Shown here in pieces: positions 43,684 through 52,187 of a stretch of DNA of 64,000 nucleotides; the first letter of the stretch is position 1, and every line of letters starts with the position of its first letter. Source of the stretch: CBDDHT01 sp965227905 (GTDB taxonomy: Bacteria > Pseudomonadota > Alphaproteobacteria > Rhizobiales > Methyloligellaceae); contig OZ245780.1 in assembly GCA_965227905.1 (NCBI GenBank), positions 4,898,001 through 4,962,000 of the forward strand, in the 5' to 3' direction. Both the position numbers and the translations under genes were made by a program. The notes under the pieces were generated by a model. The model did not search any database. It worked only from the letters and a program-made list of their open reading frames with translations, and was not told the origin of the DNA.

Positions 43684-44035
43684 GGCATGCCTCCTTCGTA
43701 GCTGCCTCATCCCGGGGCTTTGCCCGGAACGTCGCGTGTTTCAAGCCCACCTCGCGAAACGGAATGCCTGAGACTCGCCAATCGCATGCTCCAATGGCCG
43801 TGAAAAGACACTGTTTGGAGGCAGCGAAGCTCGGTTGAGCCTGCTGTCGGTCGATACCGCTTCCTTAAAACCCTTACGGGGACGCTATTCTTCTCAGACT
43901 TTTTGCACCGAACAGCTCGAATGTCCAGGGCACCCAATGCGCAATTTGGCGCATATGGGCGAAGGTCTTAGAGGCCGATTGGCCTGCATGATCGACCGCA
44001 AATGCTCCAATAGCCAGGACATCAACGCCCTGAGG
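43684..44035. other. Upstream region of petABC
   Basis: No gene is supported in 352 bp. It holds GC-rich dyads next to petA (CCGGGG..CCCGG) and the 15-mer CCTGCTGTCGGTCGA (43840-43854), also found at 63890-63904. A regulator site for petABC may lie here (inference). Confidence 0.45.
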
Positions 44036-44188
44036 TCACGAGACTTCGCCGCTTTGTTTGACGCAGGTGCCTTCAGCATCCGACCAAACCCACAATTCCG
44101 GGCACTCCACATCGTCGCACGCTACGGCCTGCCAGGCGAACAGGCAGATCAATCCCGCCACAAGGATAACCGGACGAAATCGAATCAT
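44036..44188 (-). CDS. Tiny secreted Cys-containing protein
   Basis: The 50-residue protein from the ATG at 44188 (GGAGGG, eight bases) has a hydrophobic signal (VILVAGLICLFAWQAVA) and a mature part of about 31 residues with three Cys (CDDVECPELWVWSDAEGTCV). It looks like a small secreted or lipid-anchored peptide. It is the third gene, 25 bp after a membrane protein gene. No family recognised. Confidence 0.6.
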   Translation of the reverse strand: MIRFRPVILVAGLICLFAWQAVACDDVECPELWVWSDAEGTCVKQSGEVS

Positions 44189-44213
44189 TTTTCTGCCCTC
44201 CGCGCGAATGTAC

Positions 44214-44738
44214 TCACCAAATCCGTCCCGCACGGATGTCGTCGTTCTTGCCCTTTGGCGGGCTCTCCTTGTTGGGATCGGTCAGATAAACCGTGCCGAC
44301 GCCACCATTCGGCGCTGGAAAATAAATCCCGCCATGGGGTGCAAACGCTTCTTTGTTGAGTGAGAATTTTTCGGTGTCGGCAGTTGTGCGTCCGCGCACC
44401 TGCAATGTGTAGACGATACCGAGAATCGGCAGTGCCGCGGCCATTCCCGCCAATCCGACGGGACCAAGAAAGACCTGTGCACCGCGAAACATGCTGTTGT
44501 CGGACAACAACAAGACACCCGACGCGATGAACAGTGCCACAGCTCCGATCGCCCAAGGCAGGTAGGCCCGCTCGACACCTTCCAGGTCCTGCGCGACGCG
44601 CTCGAGTTCGTCCATCCGCCCTGCGGCCGCACGCGCCTGGGCAGCACTATCCGAGTCCAGACGGTCAAGGAACACATCCAGTTCAATATGGACGCCAAAT
44701 TGTTGGTGCTCTTTCTTGTGGCCCACGCTTCCTTCCAT
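44214..44738 (-). CDS. Hypothetical membrane protein
   Basis: The 174-residue protein has an N-terminal helical, charged part (about residues 1-58), two TM segments (about 60-80 and 88-112, LPWAIGAVALFIASGVLLL and VGLAGMAAALPILGIVYTL) and a soluble C-terminal tail (KFSLNKEAFAPHGGIYFPAP). AAGGAGG precedes the ATG. I do not recognise a family. Lies between an EamA exporter and a tiny secreted protein on one strand. Confidence 0.72.
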   Translation of the reverse strand: MEGSVGHKKEHQQFGVHIELDVFLDRLDSDSAAQARAAAGRMDELERVAQDLEGVERAYLPWAIGAVALFIASGVLLLSDNSMFRGAQVFLGPVGLAGMAAALPILGIVYTLQVRGRTTADTEKFSLNKEAFAPHGGIYFPAPNGGVGTVYLTDPNKESPPKGKNDDIRAGRIW

Positions 44739-44756
44739 CGGTCCCTCCTTGCCCTA

Positions 44757-45611
44757 CTATAGCAGCCGTCTGCTCCGCCATAGAAGCAGAATGCCTGCAC
44801 CAAGGATCAACGATAGTCCGATCGCTGCAAGCCGGTCCGGCAATTCATCGAACACGACATAGCCAATCAAGGTCGCACTAACGATCTGAAGATAGACAAG
44901 CGGCGCCATCGCACCGGCACGGGCAAAGCGATAGGCAACAATGGTCAGTAGGTTCGCCGCCAGTGACGGGATCGCGAGAAGCACGGTGTATTCCGGTGCA
45001 GGCAATCCAAACTGAAACATCTCAGGCAAACCGATCGGTGCAAGAAGAACCGAACCGACAATCAACTGCGAGACAAGCGCCATGACCGGCGGAACACGGC
45101 CCGACGACCAGCGCGTTGCCGTAAGAAAGCACCCGTAACAGACACCGGCGGCCAGAGCATATAGCGTTCCACTCTCCATTGCGGTGCCAGGCCGGGTGAC
45201 GAGCCATACACCGGCAAGGCCGAGAGCAAGCGCCCACCACTCCCAACGCGTTACAGGTTCCCGCACAACAAACCGTGCAACGATCGTTGAAACCGCGGGA
45301 CCAATGAAAAAGGCGCCGAAGGCATCAGCCATAGGAATGCGGGTTACCGCGACAAGAATGAAGGTGATCGTACCGCACGCCAAAAGGCCACGCAGGGCCT
45401 GCGATGCGAAAAAGAACCGGTCGAACTGCGTCTCACGAACCCAGAAGAGTGCGACGGGCACCATGATGACCGCACCGACTGCGAAACGCAGCCACGCCAT
45501 TGTCGCCGGTGCATAGGGCGCAACACCGGAGACATACTTTCCTGCGGCATCGCTCACAGGAATAAGGAACATGGCGAGGATCATCAAAACCGCGCCAAGC
45601 ATCAGTCCCAT
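44757..45611 (-). CDS. DMT-superfamily (EamA) transporter
   Basis: The 284-residue protein has ten hydrophobic segments arranged as two repeats of five, typical of the EamA/RhaT drug-metabolite exporter family. Sequence cues are GLMLGAVLMILAMFLIPVSD at the start and AGAMAPLVYLQIVSATLIGY in the second repeat. The start could be the ATG at 45602, which is better spaced from AAGGG. Substrate unknown. Confidence 0.87.
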   Translation of the reverse strand: MGLMLGAVLMILAMFLIPVSDAAGKYVSGVAPYAPATMAWLRFAVGAVIMVPVALFWVRETQFDRFFFASQALRGLLACGTITFILVAVTRIPMADAFGAFFIGPAVSTIVARFVVREPVTRWEWWALALGLAGVWLVTRPGTAMESGTLYALAAGVCYGCFLTATRWSSGRVPPVMALVSQLIVGSVLLAPIGLPEMFQFGLPAPEYTVLLAIPSLAANLLTIVAYRFARAGAMAPLVYLQIVSATLIGYVVFDELPDRLAAIGLSLILGAGILLLWRSRRLL

Positions 45612-45719
45612 CCCTTGTTCACTGCGGTTTAATCGCCTCAGACATCATGGCGATCAATTGCACGCCCCAACGGCTTGTCCTAAAAGTAAGACCAATCCGT
45701 TCCGCCAGGAGGTCATCGC

Positions 45720-46523
45720 ATGAATGACGCCACACCGATAGCACCCTTCGCAATGGTGCCTCTTCCCGCCGAGCGCAGTGCCAAGCCCCGGAAAACCGGC
45801 ATCACCATGATGATGGACTGGGGCCTCTCGCGCGGCCGCGTCGAGGACCATCTGAGCCTGATCGGGCCTTATGTGGATCTCGTGAAATTCGTTGTCGGCA
45901 CGGCCCGTCTCTATCCCGAGGCCTATCTACGCGACAAGCTTGCCTTATATAAAGAACACGATGTCGAGCCGTTCCTCGGCGGACAGTTTTCGGAATATGT
46001 CTTTGCCACGCAGGGCTGGGACGCGATGCAACCCTTCTTCGAGGAAGCGCGACGCCTTGGATTCACGGCCCTCGAGATTTCGGACAACTGCGTGCCGCTG
46101 AACGACGAGAACCGCAGCCGCATGATCAAGATGGCGGTCGACTGCGGCCTGCATGTTCACGGCGAAGTCGGCTCGAAAGTCGAACTGCAATCAGCCGACG
46201 ATATCGTTCGCCAGGCCGGCATATGCTTCGACGCAGGCTGTGAGGTGGTGTTGATCGAAGCCGCCGAATTGATGGTCGACGGCGAGCCCAGCCGAGCGCT
46301 CATCGACGCAATCAGCTCGCAACTGGATCTTTCGAAGGTCCTCTTCGAATTGACGGGCCCCTGGATCACCGGCGTTACGCAGACGAGCACATACGGCCTG
46401 AAGAAGTTCCTTATCGGAGAGTTCGGCGCCGATGTGAACCTCGCCAATGTCATGCCCGACGACGTCATGGAAACCGAAGCTCACCGCGTCGGGCTGAGCG
46501 TCATCGGCCCCAAGCTGGATTGA
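45720..46523 (+). CDS. ComA/phosphosulfolactate synthase family protein
   Basis: The 267-residue TIM-barrel protein begins with a lead-in and then KTGITMMMDWGLSRGRVEDH. Family landmarks are YVDLVKFVVGTARLYP, FTALEISDNCVPLNDENRSR and VHGEVGSKVELQSADDIV. PSL synthase adds sulfite to phosphoenolpyruvate in coenzyme M synthesis; bacterial homologues may do this or a related reaction. AGGAGG stands eight bases before the ATG. A palindromic repeat follows, and a molybdoenzyme is convergent. Confidence 0.82.
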   Translation: MNDATPIAPFAMVPLPAERSAKPRKTGITMMMDWGLSRGRVEDHLSLIGPYVDLVKFVVGTARLYPEAYLRDKLALYKEHDVEPFLGGQFSEYVFATQGWDAMQPFFEEARRLGFTALEISDNCVPLNDENRSRMIKMAVDCGLHVHGEVGSKVELQSADDIVRQAGICFDAGCEVVLIEAAELMVDGEPSRALIDAISSQLDLSKVLFELTGPWITGVTQTSTYGLKKFLIGEFGADVNLANVMPDDVMETEAHRVGLSVIGPKLD

Positions 46524-46547
46524 TCCGAGCAACAGCCGTCCACAATG

Positions 46548-46625
46548 CCCCGGACTTGATCCGGGGCCCAGGGCCATACGGCTTGTTTGTCATGCTTAGC
46601 CCTGGATCCCGGATCAAGTCCGGGA
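46548..46625. repeat. 78-bp palindromic repeat, copy 2
   Basis: It shares its outer arms (CCCCGGACTTGATCCGGGGC and CCCGGATCAAGTCCGGGA) and inner CCAGGG/CCCTGG arms with copy 1 at 36740-36817; only the central loop differs. It too sits between convergent genes (the ComA-like gene and the molybdoenzyme). Confidence 0.85.
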
Positions 46626-46688
46626 TATCCGGCTTGGTTCTACTTGCAGACAAAATCAATCACACACACTCTTCCTTGCGTCGGAGAC

Positions 46689-48971
46689 CTACTCCAAAAC
46701 CCACGGCGTAAAGGCCGTCACAACAGGCGGCTCCGACTCATACTTTTTCACCTCGACGAGGGTCGTATGCGATATGGGCCCCTGCCCGAGTTTTGATGTT
46801 CCCTTGTCCAATGTCAGCACGTTCGGATTGCCATGCTTCTCAAGCGACTTCCTGTCGCCGGCATTCTGAGGATCGAACCAGGCGCCTGTCGGAAGCTGGA
46901 TGACACCATCGCGCAGATCGTCCGTCAGGACAGCGGCCGCCAGTGTCTCACCGCGATCGTTGAAGATACGCACGATGTCACCGGCCTCGATGCCGCGGCG
47001 TTGAGCATCGCCTGGTGACAGCATGACGGCTTCTCGGCCGTCGATTTTCGAAGCCAGACTGACCCCCGTAAAATCGAGCTGAGAGTGTAGCCGCGTCTCC
47101 GGCTGATTGGATATGAGGTGTAGAGGCCATTGGGCCGATCGATGGTCACCGAGCCATTCGGCAGGCTCGATCCAGACCGGGTGACCGGGGCAGTCATCAT
47201 AACCGAAGCTGTCGATCTCCTCGCAGAAAATCTCGAATTTTCCAGACGGTGTCTGCAGAGGATGGCGCTCCGGATCTTCGCGGAAGTCGTCATAGAGATT
47301 GAACAGGGTCTCGGGGAGTTTCGACTCGAAAAAACCTGCATCCCAGAAACTGTCGAAGTCCGGCAGTTCCAGCGAGCGGTTCTTAGGATTGTCACGGGTC
47401 TTGTTGTAGATGTGCCGAAGCCATCCCTCCTCGTCTCGCCCTTCCGTGAATGCGTCCTCGACCCCAACCCTCGCAGCAAGACCGCGAAAGATCTCATAGT
47501 CGTGCCGGGCCGAGAATTGCGGCTCCACCGCTTTTTTCATCGCCATGATGAAACGGTCTCTCGAACTCCCGCCAATGTCATTGCGCTCGAGAGTGGTCGT
47601 TGCGGGGAGAACGATGTCGGCGAGCTTTGCCGTGGGAGTCCACCAGGGCTCGTTGACGATGACGGTGTCGGGTTGCCGCCAAGCTTCGAGCAGTTTGTTG
47701 AGATCCTGGTGGTGATGGAAGGGATTGCCGCCCGACCAATAGATGATCCGGGTTTCGGGATAAGTCCGCCGTTCGCCATCGAAGTCGTACTCGGCGCCCG
47801 GGTTGAGCAGCAGGTCAGTGATGCGCGCGACCGGGATGAAGCTGCCCGTCGGATTGACGCCGGCATCGTGCGTCGGCGCAACCATTCCAGCACCCGGATT
47901 CCCTTGCCCGTGCATGCTGCCATATCCAAAGCCGAAGCCGCCGCCCGGCAAGCCAATCTGACCAAGCATGCAGGCAAGCGCCATGGTCATCCAAAAGGGC
48001 TGCTCGCCATGATCGCCGCGTTGCAGCGCATAGGCCGTTGCGATCAGAGTCCTCTCCGAGGCCATCCGGCGCGCCAGGGCGACGATCCGGTCGGCCGGGA
48101 TATCGCAGATCGCCGCCGCCCATTCGGCAGATTTCGGCTGGCCATCGGAATTGCCGTTCAGATAGGCCTCAAAGCGATCGAAGCCCGTGGTGTAGCGTTC
48201 CAGGAACGCCCGATCATGGAGGTTCTCGACCAATAGCGTGTGGGCAAGACCGAGCATAAGGGCAACGTCTGTGTTCGGCCGCGGCGCCAGCCAGTCCGCT
48301 TTCACATAGTCCGGCGTATCGTTGCGAAGCGGGGTGACACTGACAACCTCAACATTTTTTTCCGCCAGTTGCCGTAACCAGTGTTCGGTGGAGTGATTGC
48401 CGAGGCCGCCCGGCTCCATCTGGGTTCGCAGGGTCCCGATACCGCCGAAGGCGACGAAGAGCTGCGTATCGGCTGCAATGGCATCCCAGGATGTTGGTTT
48501 TCTGAGCGGGCGGATATCCCCGACGATATGCGGCAGAATCGCCAGAGCCGCCGCGACGGAGTAGCTGTGCTTTTGTCCGGTATACCCTCCAAAGCAGTTC
48601 ATGAAGCGCTTGAGCTGCGTATTGGCATGATGGAACCGTCCGGCGCTTGCCCAACCGTAGGATCCGGCGAATATCGCCTCGTTCCCATACTCACGCTTCA
48701 CGCGTTGCAGCTCGGTCGCGACAAGATCCAGTGCCTCGTCCCACGGAACTTCCACGAACGGGTCTTCGCCGCGGCGGCGGTCACGCTTCTCCAGCCAGCC
48801 CTTGCGAACCATCGGCGCCTTGACACGGCAGTCGTGATAGACCGCATCCGCCATGCCATCGAGTATTGGCGAAGGATCGGGATCACGATGGAATGGGTGG
48901 ACCGACGTCAGGCGGCCATCATCGATTTGCGCCTCAAAGGCGCCCCAGTGAGAGCCATGGGTCCGTCTCAT
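46689..48971 (-). CDS. Molybdopterin S/N-oxide reductase (BisC/TorA/DmsA-like)
   Basis: The 760-residue molybdoenzyme of the DMSO reductase family lacks a Tat signal and Fe-S cysteines, so it is cytoplasmic and BisC-like. YGWASAGRFHHANTQLKRFM (about residues 105-124) carries the family's Ser ligand region. Others are YWSGGNPFHHHQDLNKLLEA and PATTTLERNDIGGSSRDRFI. It would reduce biotin or methionine sulfoxide, DMSO or TMAO-like compounds. GGAG stands nine bases before the ATG. Confidence 0.93.
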   Translation of the reverse strand: MRRTHGSHWGAFEAQIDDGRLTSVHPFHRDPDPSPILDGMADAVYHDCRVKAPMVRKGWLEKRDRRRGEDPFVEVPWDEALDLVATELQRVKREYGNEAIFAGSYGWASAGRFHHANTQLKRFMNCFGGYTGQKHSYSVAAALAILPHIVGDIRPLRKPTSWDAIAADTQLFVAFGGIGTLRTQMEPGGLGNHSTEHWLRQLAEKNVEVVSVTPLRNDTPDYVKADWLAPRPNTDVALMLGLAHTLLVENLHDRAFLERYTTGFDRFEAYLNGNSDGQPKSAEWAAAICDIPADRIVALARRMASERTLIATAYALQRGDHGEQPFWMTMALACMLGQIGLPGGGFGFGYGSMHGQGNPGAGMVAPTHDAGVNPTGSFIPVARITDLLLNPGAEYDFDGERRTYPETRIIYWSGGNPFHHHQDLNKLLEAWRQPDTVIVNEPWWTPTAKLADIVLPATTTLERNDIGGSSRDRFIMAMKKAVEPQFSARHDYEIFRGLAARVGVEDAFTEGRDEEGWLRHIYNKTRDNPKNRSLELPDFDSFWDAGFFESKLPETLFNLYDDFREDPERHPLQTPSGKFEIFCEEIDSFGYDDCPGHPVWIEPAEWLGDHRSAQWPLHLISNQPETRLHSQLDFTGVSLASKIDGREAVMLSPGDAQRRGIEAGDIVRIFNDRGETLAAAVLTDDLRDGVIQLPTGAWFDPQNAGDRKSLEKHGNPNVLTLDKGTSKLGQGPISHTTLVEVKKYESEPPVVTAFTPWVLE

Positions 48972-49303
48972 TTAATCAGTCTCCGTTTTCAAGAAAGCAG
49001 CACATTGCACCCGGCTGGACCGGCACCGAACAGACAAGTGTCCCAATCGCAAATCACACGATTGATACACCGCCGAAGGTCTTCTGCACCTTAGAAATAT
49101 CCGCACATCATTCAACTGATTGACGGGTCTCAATCCTGACCATCTGCTGGATTCGGCGCAAACGCTTCTAAAGCTAAAAAACATCGCGGTTGAGGATCGT
49201 GCACCGCTACTATCAATGTGTCATTTTTTGATATATTTTTTTCATTATACGGGATAATATAAACCACATAATAAAATTCTTGGGTCCAAGGAGCCGGTTT
49301 CCG
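48972..49303. other. Divergent promoter region with an AT-rich island
   Basis: This 332-bp region lies between the molybdoenzyme and a 61-residue gene. The segment from about 49214 to 49275 is strikingly AT-rich (TTTTTTGATATATTTTTTTC) and has the dyad ATTATACGGGATAAT. No gene of its own. Confidence 0.6.
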
Positions 49304-49489
49304 ATGAGCCAGACACGCGAACAGCAATTCGGCCTCGCAGACATTCTGTTAGGAGATTTGGTGATCGATTCCGTCTATTCGGACATCCGCCGGCCCGAGG
49401 ATAATCGGGACATCCGTCCCAGCGAAGAGCGGAGGCCAACGATCGGGTCTTTGCTTCCCACCTTTGAATTCTTGAGGAAGCATCGATGA
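49304..49489 (+). CDS. 61-residue protein coupled to the ring-hydroxylase beta-like gene
   Basis: The protein starts at ATG 49304 (AAGGAG ten bases upstream): MSQTREQQFGLADILLGDLV, then DIRRPEDNRDIRPSEERRPT and ends SLLPTFEFLRKHR. It is polar, without a signal or Cys. Its TGA overlaps the ATG of the next gene by four bases, so they are translationally coupled. I do not recognise it; it may be a small accessory protein of the hydroxylase or a remnant of an alpha subunit. Confidence 0.6.
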   Translation: MSQTREQQFGLADILLGDLVIDSVYSDIRRPEDNRDIRPSEERRPTIGSLLPTFEFLRKHR

Positions 49490-49983
49490 GCATGAATGGA
49501 GCGACTGCAACCGAAGCTGTGAAAGACACAATCTATCGATCCTGTCTCCTACTCGACGATGAGAACTGGGACGACTGGCTGGAACTCTGCGACGACGATT
49601 TCCGCTACACGATAAAAGCGTATAGCCTGGAGATCGCCTATGACATGACCTATTTTCGGGGCGATCGCAGCGAATTGAAAAACATGTGTGGCATGCTGGA
49701 AAAGCACAATACCGATCACTCCCCACTAACCCGCCACAGCACGGTGTATGCGGTCGATGTCGCTGAAGATGGGAAATCGGCGACGGCCATCACATCGCTC
49801 GTCGTCTATCAGAACATGTTGGACGGCGTGAACGCACATATCGATGCCGGTGAAAATCATCTCTTTCTGATCGGCAAATATTTCGACTCATTCAAAATCG
49901 AAGATGGCACGGCAAAACTCATCGATCGCGAGGTCAGGCTCGATACCCGCCGTTTGGACCGAGGTTCACATTGGCCGATTTGA
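49486..49983 (+). CDS. Aromatic-ring-hydroxylase beta-subunit-like (MsmB-like, NTF2-fold) protein
   Basis: The 165-residue NTF2/SnoaL-fold protein shows YRSCLLLDDENWDDWLELCD, PLTRHSTVYAVDV, VNAHIDAGENHLFLIGKYFD and REVRLDTRRL, resembling the small subunit of Rieske hydroxylases and in particular that of methanesulfonate monooxygenase. No alpha (Rieske) subunit is encoded nearby in the window. ATGA-coupled to the 61-residue protein upstream. The orphan beta subunit may be structural for another enzyme, or a free-standing lyase/isomerase. Confidence 0.72.
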   Translation: MSMNGATATEAVKDTIYRSCLLLDDENWDDWLELCDDDFRYTIKAYSLEIAYDMTYFRGDRSELKNMCGMLEKHNTDHSPLTRHSTVYAVDVAEDGKSATAITSLVVYQNMLDGVNAHIDAGENHLFLIGKYFDSFKIEDGTAKLIDREVRLDTRRLDRGSHWPI

Positions 49984-50041
49984 CGCGGCATTCCCAAGAG
50001 CTTGTGGACCAGGCCACGAACGCATCGATTGTGAGATCATC

Positions 50042-50488
50042 ATGGTGCAGAAACAGACGATTCCAGATGTCTTGAAGGGCACTGTCTTGTTCGGAGGTCT
50101 CTCAGGCGAAACTCTGCAGGCCATTGCAGGGATCACCACTCGGCGAGCATTCAAACAAGGGGATGCGATCTATGAACTCGATGACGAAGCACACGAGGTA
50201 TTCGTTGTTGAAACCGGACGCGTGCAGTTTTTCTTCGGCAAGTGCGACCGCGACGGTGCATCGGGATCAGTCGTTGCAGCCGGGCAGGCATTCGCCTGGG
50301 CCGCGATGCTCGAAGGGCGGCCGCAACGGGTGGCTCATGCCAGGTGCCTCGAAGCATCCACGGTGCTCGCGATTGATGGCAATGCACTCCTTCGGATTTT
50401 TGCCGACGATACGACCGTTGGCTATCACGTCATGTCGCGATTGACCGGGCTCATCACCAACAATTTTATGGAAGCGCTCGCAACCTGA
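50042..50488 (+). CDS. Cyclic-nucleotide-binding-domain protein (no output domain)
   Basis: The 148-residue single cNMP-type beta-roll has VLFGGLSGETLQAIAGITTR, the strand RRAFKQGDAIYELDDEAHEV, and FVVETGRVQFFF. There is no C-terminal HTH, so it cannot itself bind DNA as a CRP-type regulator would. The usual phosphate-binding RA pair is not evident (AFAWAAMLEGRPQRVA), so the ligand is open. Follows the hydroxylase-beta-like gene by 58 bp. Confidence 0.78.
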   Translation: MVQKQTIPDVLKGTVLFGGLSGETLQAIAGITTRRAFKQGDAIYELDDEAHEVFVVETGRVQFFFGKCDRDGASGSVVAAGQAFAWAAMLEGRPQRVAHARCLEASTVLAIDGNALLRIFADDTTVGYHVMSRLTGLITNNFMEALAT

Positions 50489-50550
50489 TATGCGGTTGAA
50501 CGTGTCGGCGTCACGACGAAACACCGATTGAGTCCGACCACAAGACGATC

Positions 50551-51333
50551 ATGAAAGCAGATAGAGACAACGGGGCCACGTTCACGCGCGCTTTCCATGT
50601 ATTGGAGGCCGTCATAAACGCGGATCGACCACAGACTGCCAGCGAGATCTGCTCGAGCGTGGGGCTACCGAAAGCAACCATGCACCGTCTGGCCAAGATG
50701 CTCATCGATCAACGACTCCTGCAATATAATCTCGACGGCAGACATCTCGTAGCCGGTCCTCGCCTGTTCGCTTTCGCCGGAATGGTCATGTCGGAATCGA
50801 CCATTGATTTGGGCCGCCGAACGATTCTTCAGGCACTTGTGAATCAGATAGGTGAGACCTGTAACATTTCCATCCCGCAAGGCACCCAGATGGTCTATGC
50901 CGAACGGGTTGAGACCCAATGGCCGTTGAGCATACAGTTCCAGGCCGGCACGAAGATTCCGTTGCATTGCACCGCCAGCGGCAAGCTCTATCTGAGCCAG
51001 CTTGCGCGCCCGGCATTGAACGTCATGCTGGAACGTATGGAGCTTGGACGACTGGCCAAGCGAACAATCGTCGACAGGACGAAGCTCAAGCGAGAACTGG
51101 CCTGCACACGCGAGCGTGGCTACTCTCTGGACAATGGCGAATTCGTAGAAGGTCTCATTGCGATCGCCGTACCAATCAGAGGCGCCAGCGGCCGCTTTTG
51201 TGCCGGGCTCGCCATGCACGCACCAGAATTCCGCATGTCGGCGGATGTCGCTATCGAGCAGCTACCGGCTTTGAAGGATGCAGCGCGTCAAATAGAGAGT
51301 CTGATGCAAGATTCTGAAGACCATCAGTTTTGA
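50551..51333 (+). CDS. IclR-family transcriptional regulator
   Basis: The 260-residue regulator has an N-terminal HTH (TASEICSSVGLPKATMHRLA, about residues 30-50) and a C-terminal effector domain with LHCTASGKLYLSQLARPALN and ERGYSLDNGEFVEGLIAIAV. IclR members control catabolic genes for aromatic and small organic acids. Likely controls the neighbouring genes (hydroxylase-like, ABC importer). Convergent with the HAD gene. Confidence 0.92.
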   Translation: MKADRDNGATFTRAFHVLEAVINADRPQTASEICSSVGLPKATMHRLAKMLIDQRLLQYNLDGRHLVAGPRLFAFAGMVMSESTIDLGRRTILQALVNQIGETCNISIPQGTQMVYAERVETQWPLSIQFQAGTKIPLHCTASGKLYLSQLARPALNVMLERMELGRLAKRTIVDRTKLKRELACTRERGYSLDNGEFVEGLIAIAVPIRGASGRFCAGLAMHAPEFRMSADVAIEQLPALKDAARQIESLMQDSEDHQF

Positions 51334-51348
51334 ACGATCTGCGTCTCC

Positions 51349-52056
51349 TCAGGCGCTTACAGAACTGCCATCCAATTCGGACAGGAAAGCCAATACACCG
51401 TCAAGGCTGGCATATTCACGATCCGGCGCGTAAGCCGGATCGAGCAACCGGTCGCCGGCTCGGTTCGACCAGAGGCACGGAAGGCCGGCGCTCACCGTGC
51501 CGATAACGTCCATGGCTCCACCGGCAACATGCAATGTGTCCTGCGATTCGACGCCGAGTTTCTCTCGCGGCAACGCATAAACGGACGGGTGAGGCTTGTA
51601 CCAGCCTGCCGTCTCCGACGAGAGCACATGGTCGAAGCCTGGGTCGAACTGCAAGGCTACGGCATCCAGCATGTCCTGGTCCCCGTTTGAAAGAATGGCG
51701 ACGGGAATGCCGCGTTCCTTTATGGCCGCCAGCACGCTTTGCGCCTCTGGCCAGGGTTTGAGGGCATCCCATGCCATCACCAGGTCATAACGTTCCGGGT
51801 CTGTCAGATCGAAACCGCCCCGAGATAACACAGCATCCAGCGCCATTCGCGTTGCGGCACGAAAAGACGTTCGTCCCGTGCCAAGCGAATTGCTTGCAGC
51901 CGCTCGCGCCATCTGCCGGGCGCGCCAGTCACGGACATGGGGCCGCGCCTGATCCGGTGTGAGATTCAGCGCCCTGGCGAATACGGTCGTCAGACTTTCC
52001 TGGATATCGAGGAGAGCGGAATAGACATCGAAGGTGATCAGTTTGGGCGTAGACAT
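51349..52056 (-). CDS. HAD-superfamily hydrolase (haloacid dehalogenase type II-like)
   Basis: The 235-residue protein has motif I LITFDVYSALLD (nucleophile Asp9), motif II VAILSNGDQ, motif III Lys in GWYKPHPSVY, and motif IV GGAMDVIGTVSAG. The family's usual YGT of motif I is YSA here, a slight departure. The ATG has GGAGG upstream. It follows the ABC importer genes after a hairpin and could dephosphorylate or dehalogenate the imported compound. Confidence 0.85.
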   Translation of the reverse strand: MSTPKLITFDVYSALLDIQESLTTVFARALNLTPDQARPHVRDWRARQMARAAASNSLGTGRTSFRAATRMALDAVLSRGGFDLTDPERYDLVMAWDALKPWPEAQSVLAAIKERGIPVAILSNGDQDMLDAVALQFDPGFDHVLSSETAGWYKPHPSVYALPREKLGVESQDTLHVAGGAMDVIGTVSAGLPCLWSNRAGDRLLDPAYAPDREYASLDGVLAFLSELDGSSVSA

Positions 52057-52140
52057 AAGGCAGCCTCCGTAGACAGAACGCTTTGATCAGATGGCCGGCA
52101 CAGCGAGACAGAAGCGAGCAGCATGTCCCAGTCGTGGAAA

Positions 52141-52170
52141 CGCCGACGGTCGCAAAAGTGACCGTCGGCG
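52141..52170 (-). terminator. Hairpin after the ABC importer operon
   Basis: CGCCGACGGTC (52141-52151) and GACCGTCGGCG (52160-52170) form a perfect 11-bp stem, 20 bp past the permease stop. The tail is weak (GTTTCC). Confidence 0.65.
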
Positions 52171-52187
52171 ATAGTCTTCACGTCGGA

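Noticed and set aside
43835..44359. 174-codon plus-strand frame
   Set aside because: Covers the petABC upstream region and lies antisense to the small secreted and membrane protein genes; no domain.
47130..48236. 368-codon open frame on the plus strand
   Set aside because: Antisense to the well-supported molybdoenzyme; no ribosome site and arginine-rich, pattern-free protein.
50042..50488. CRP/FNR-type transcription factor
   Set aside because: Only the cNMP beta-roll is present; no C-terminal helix-turn-helix is encoded.
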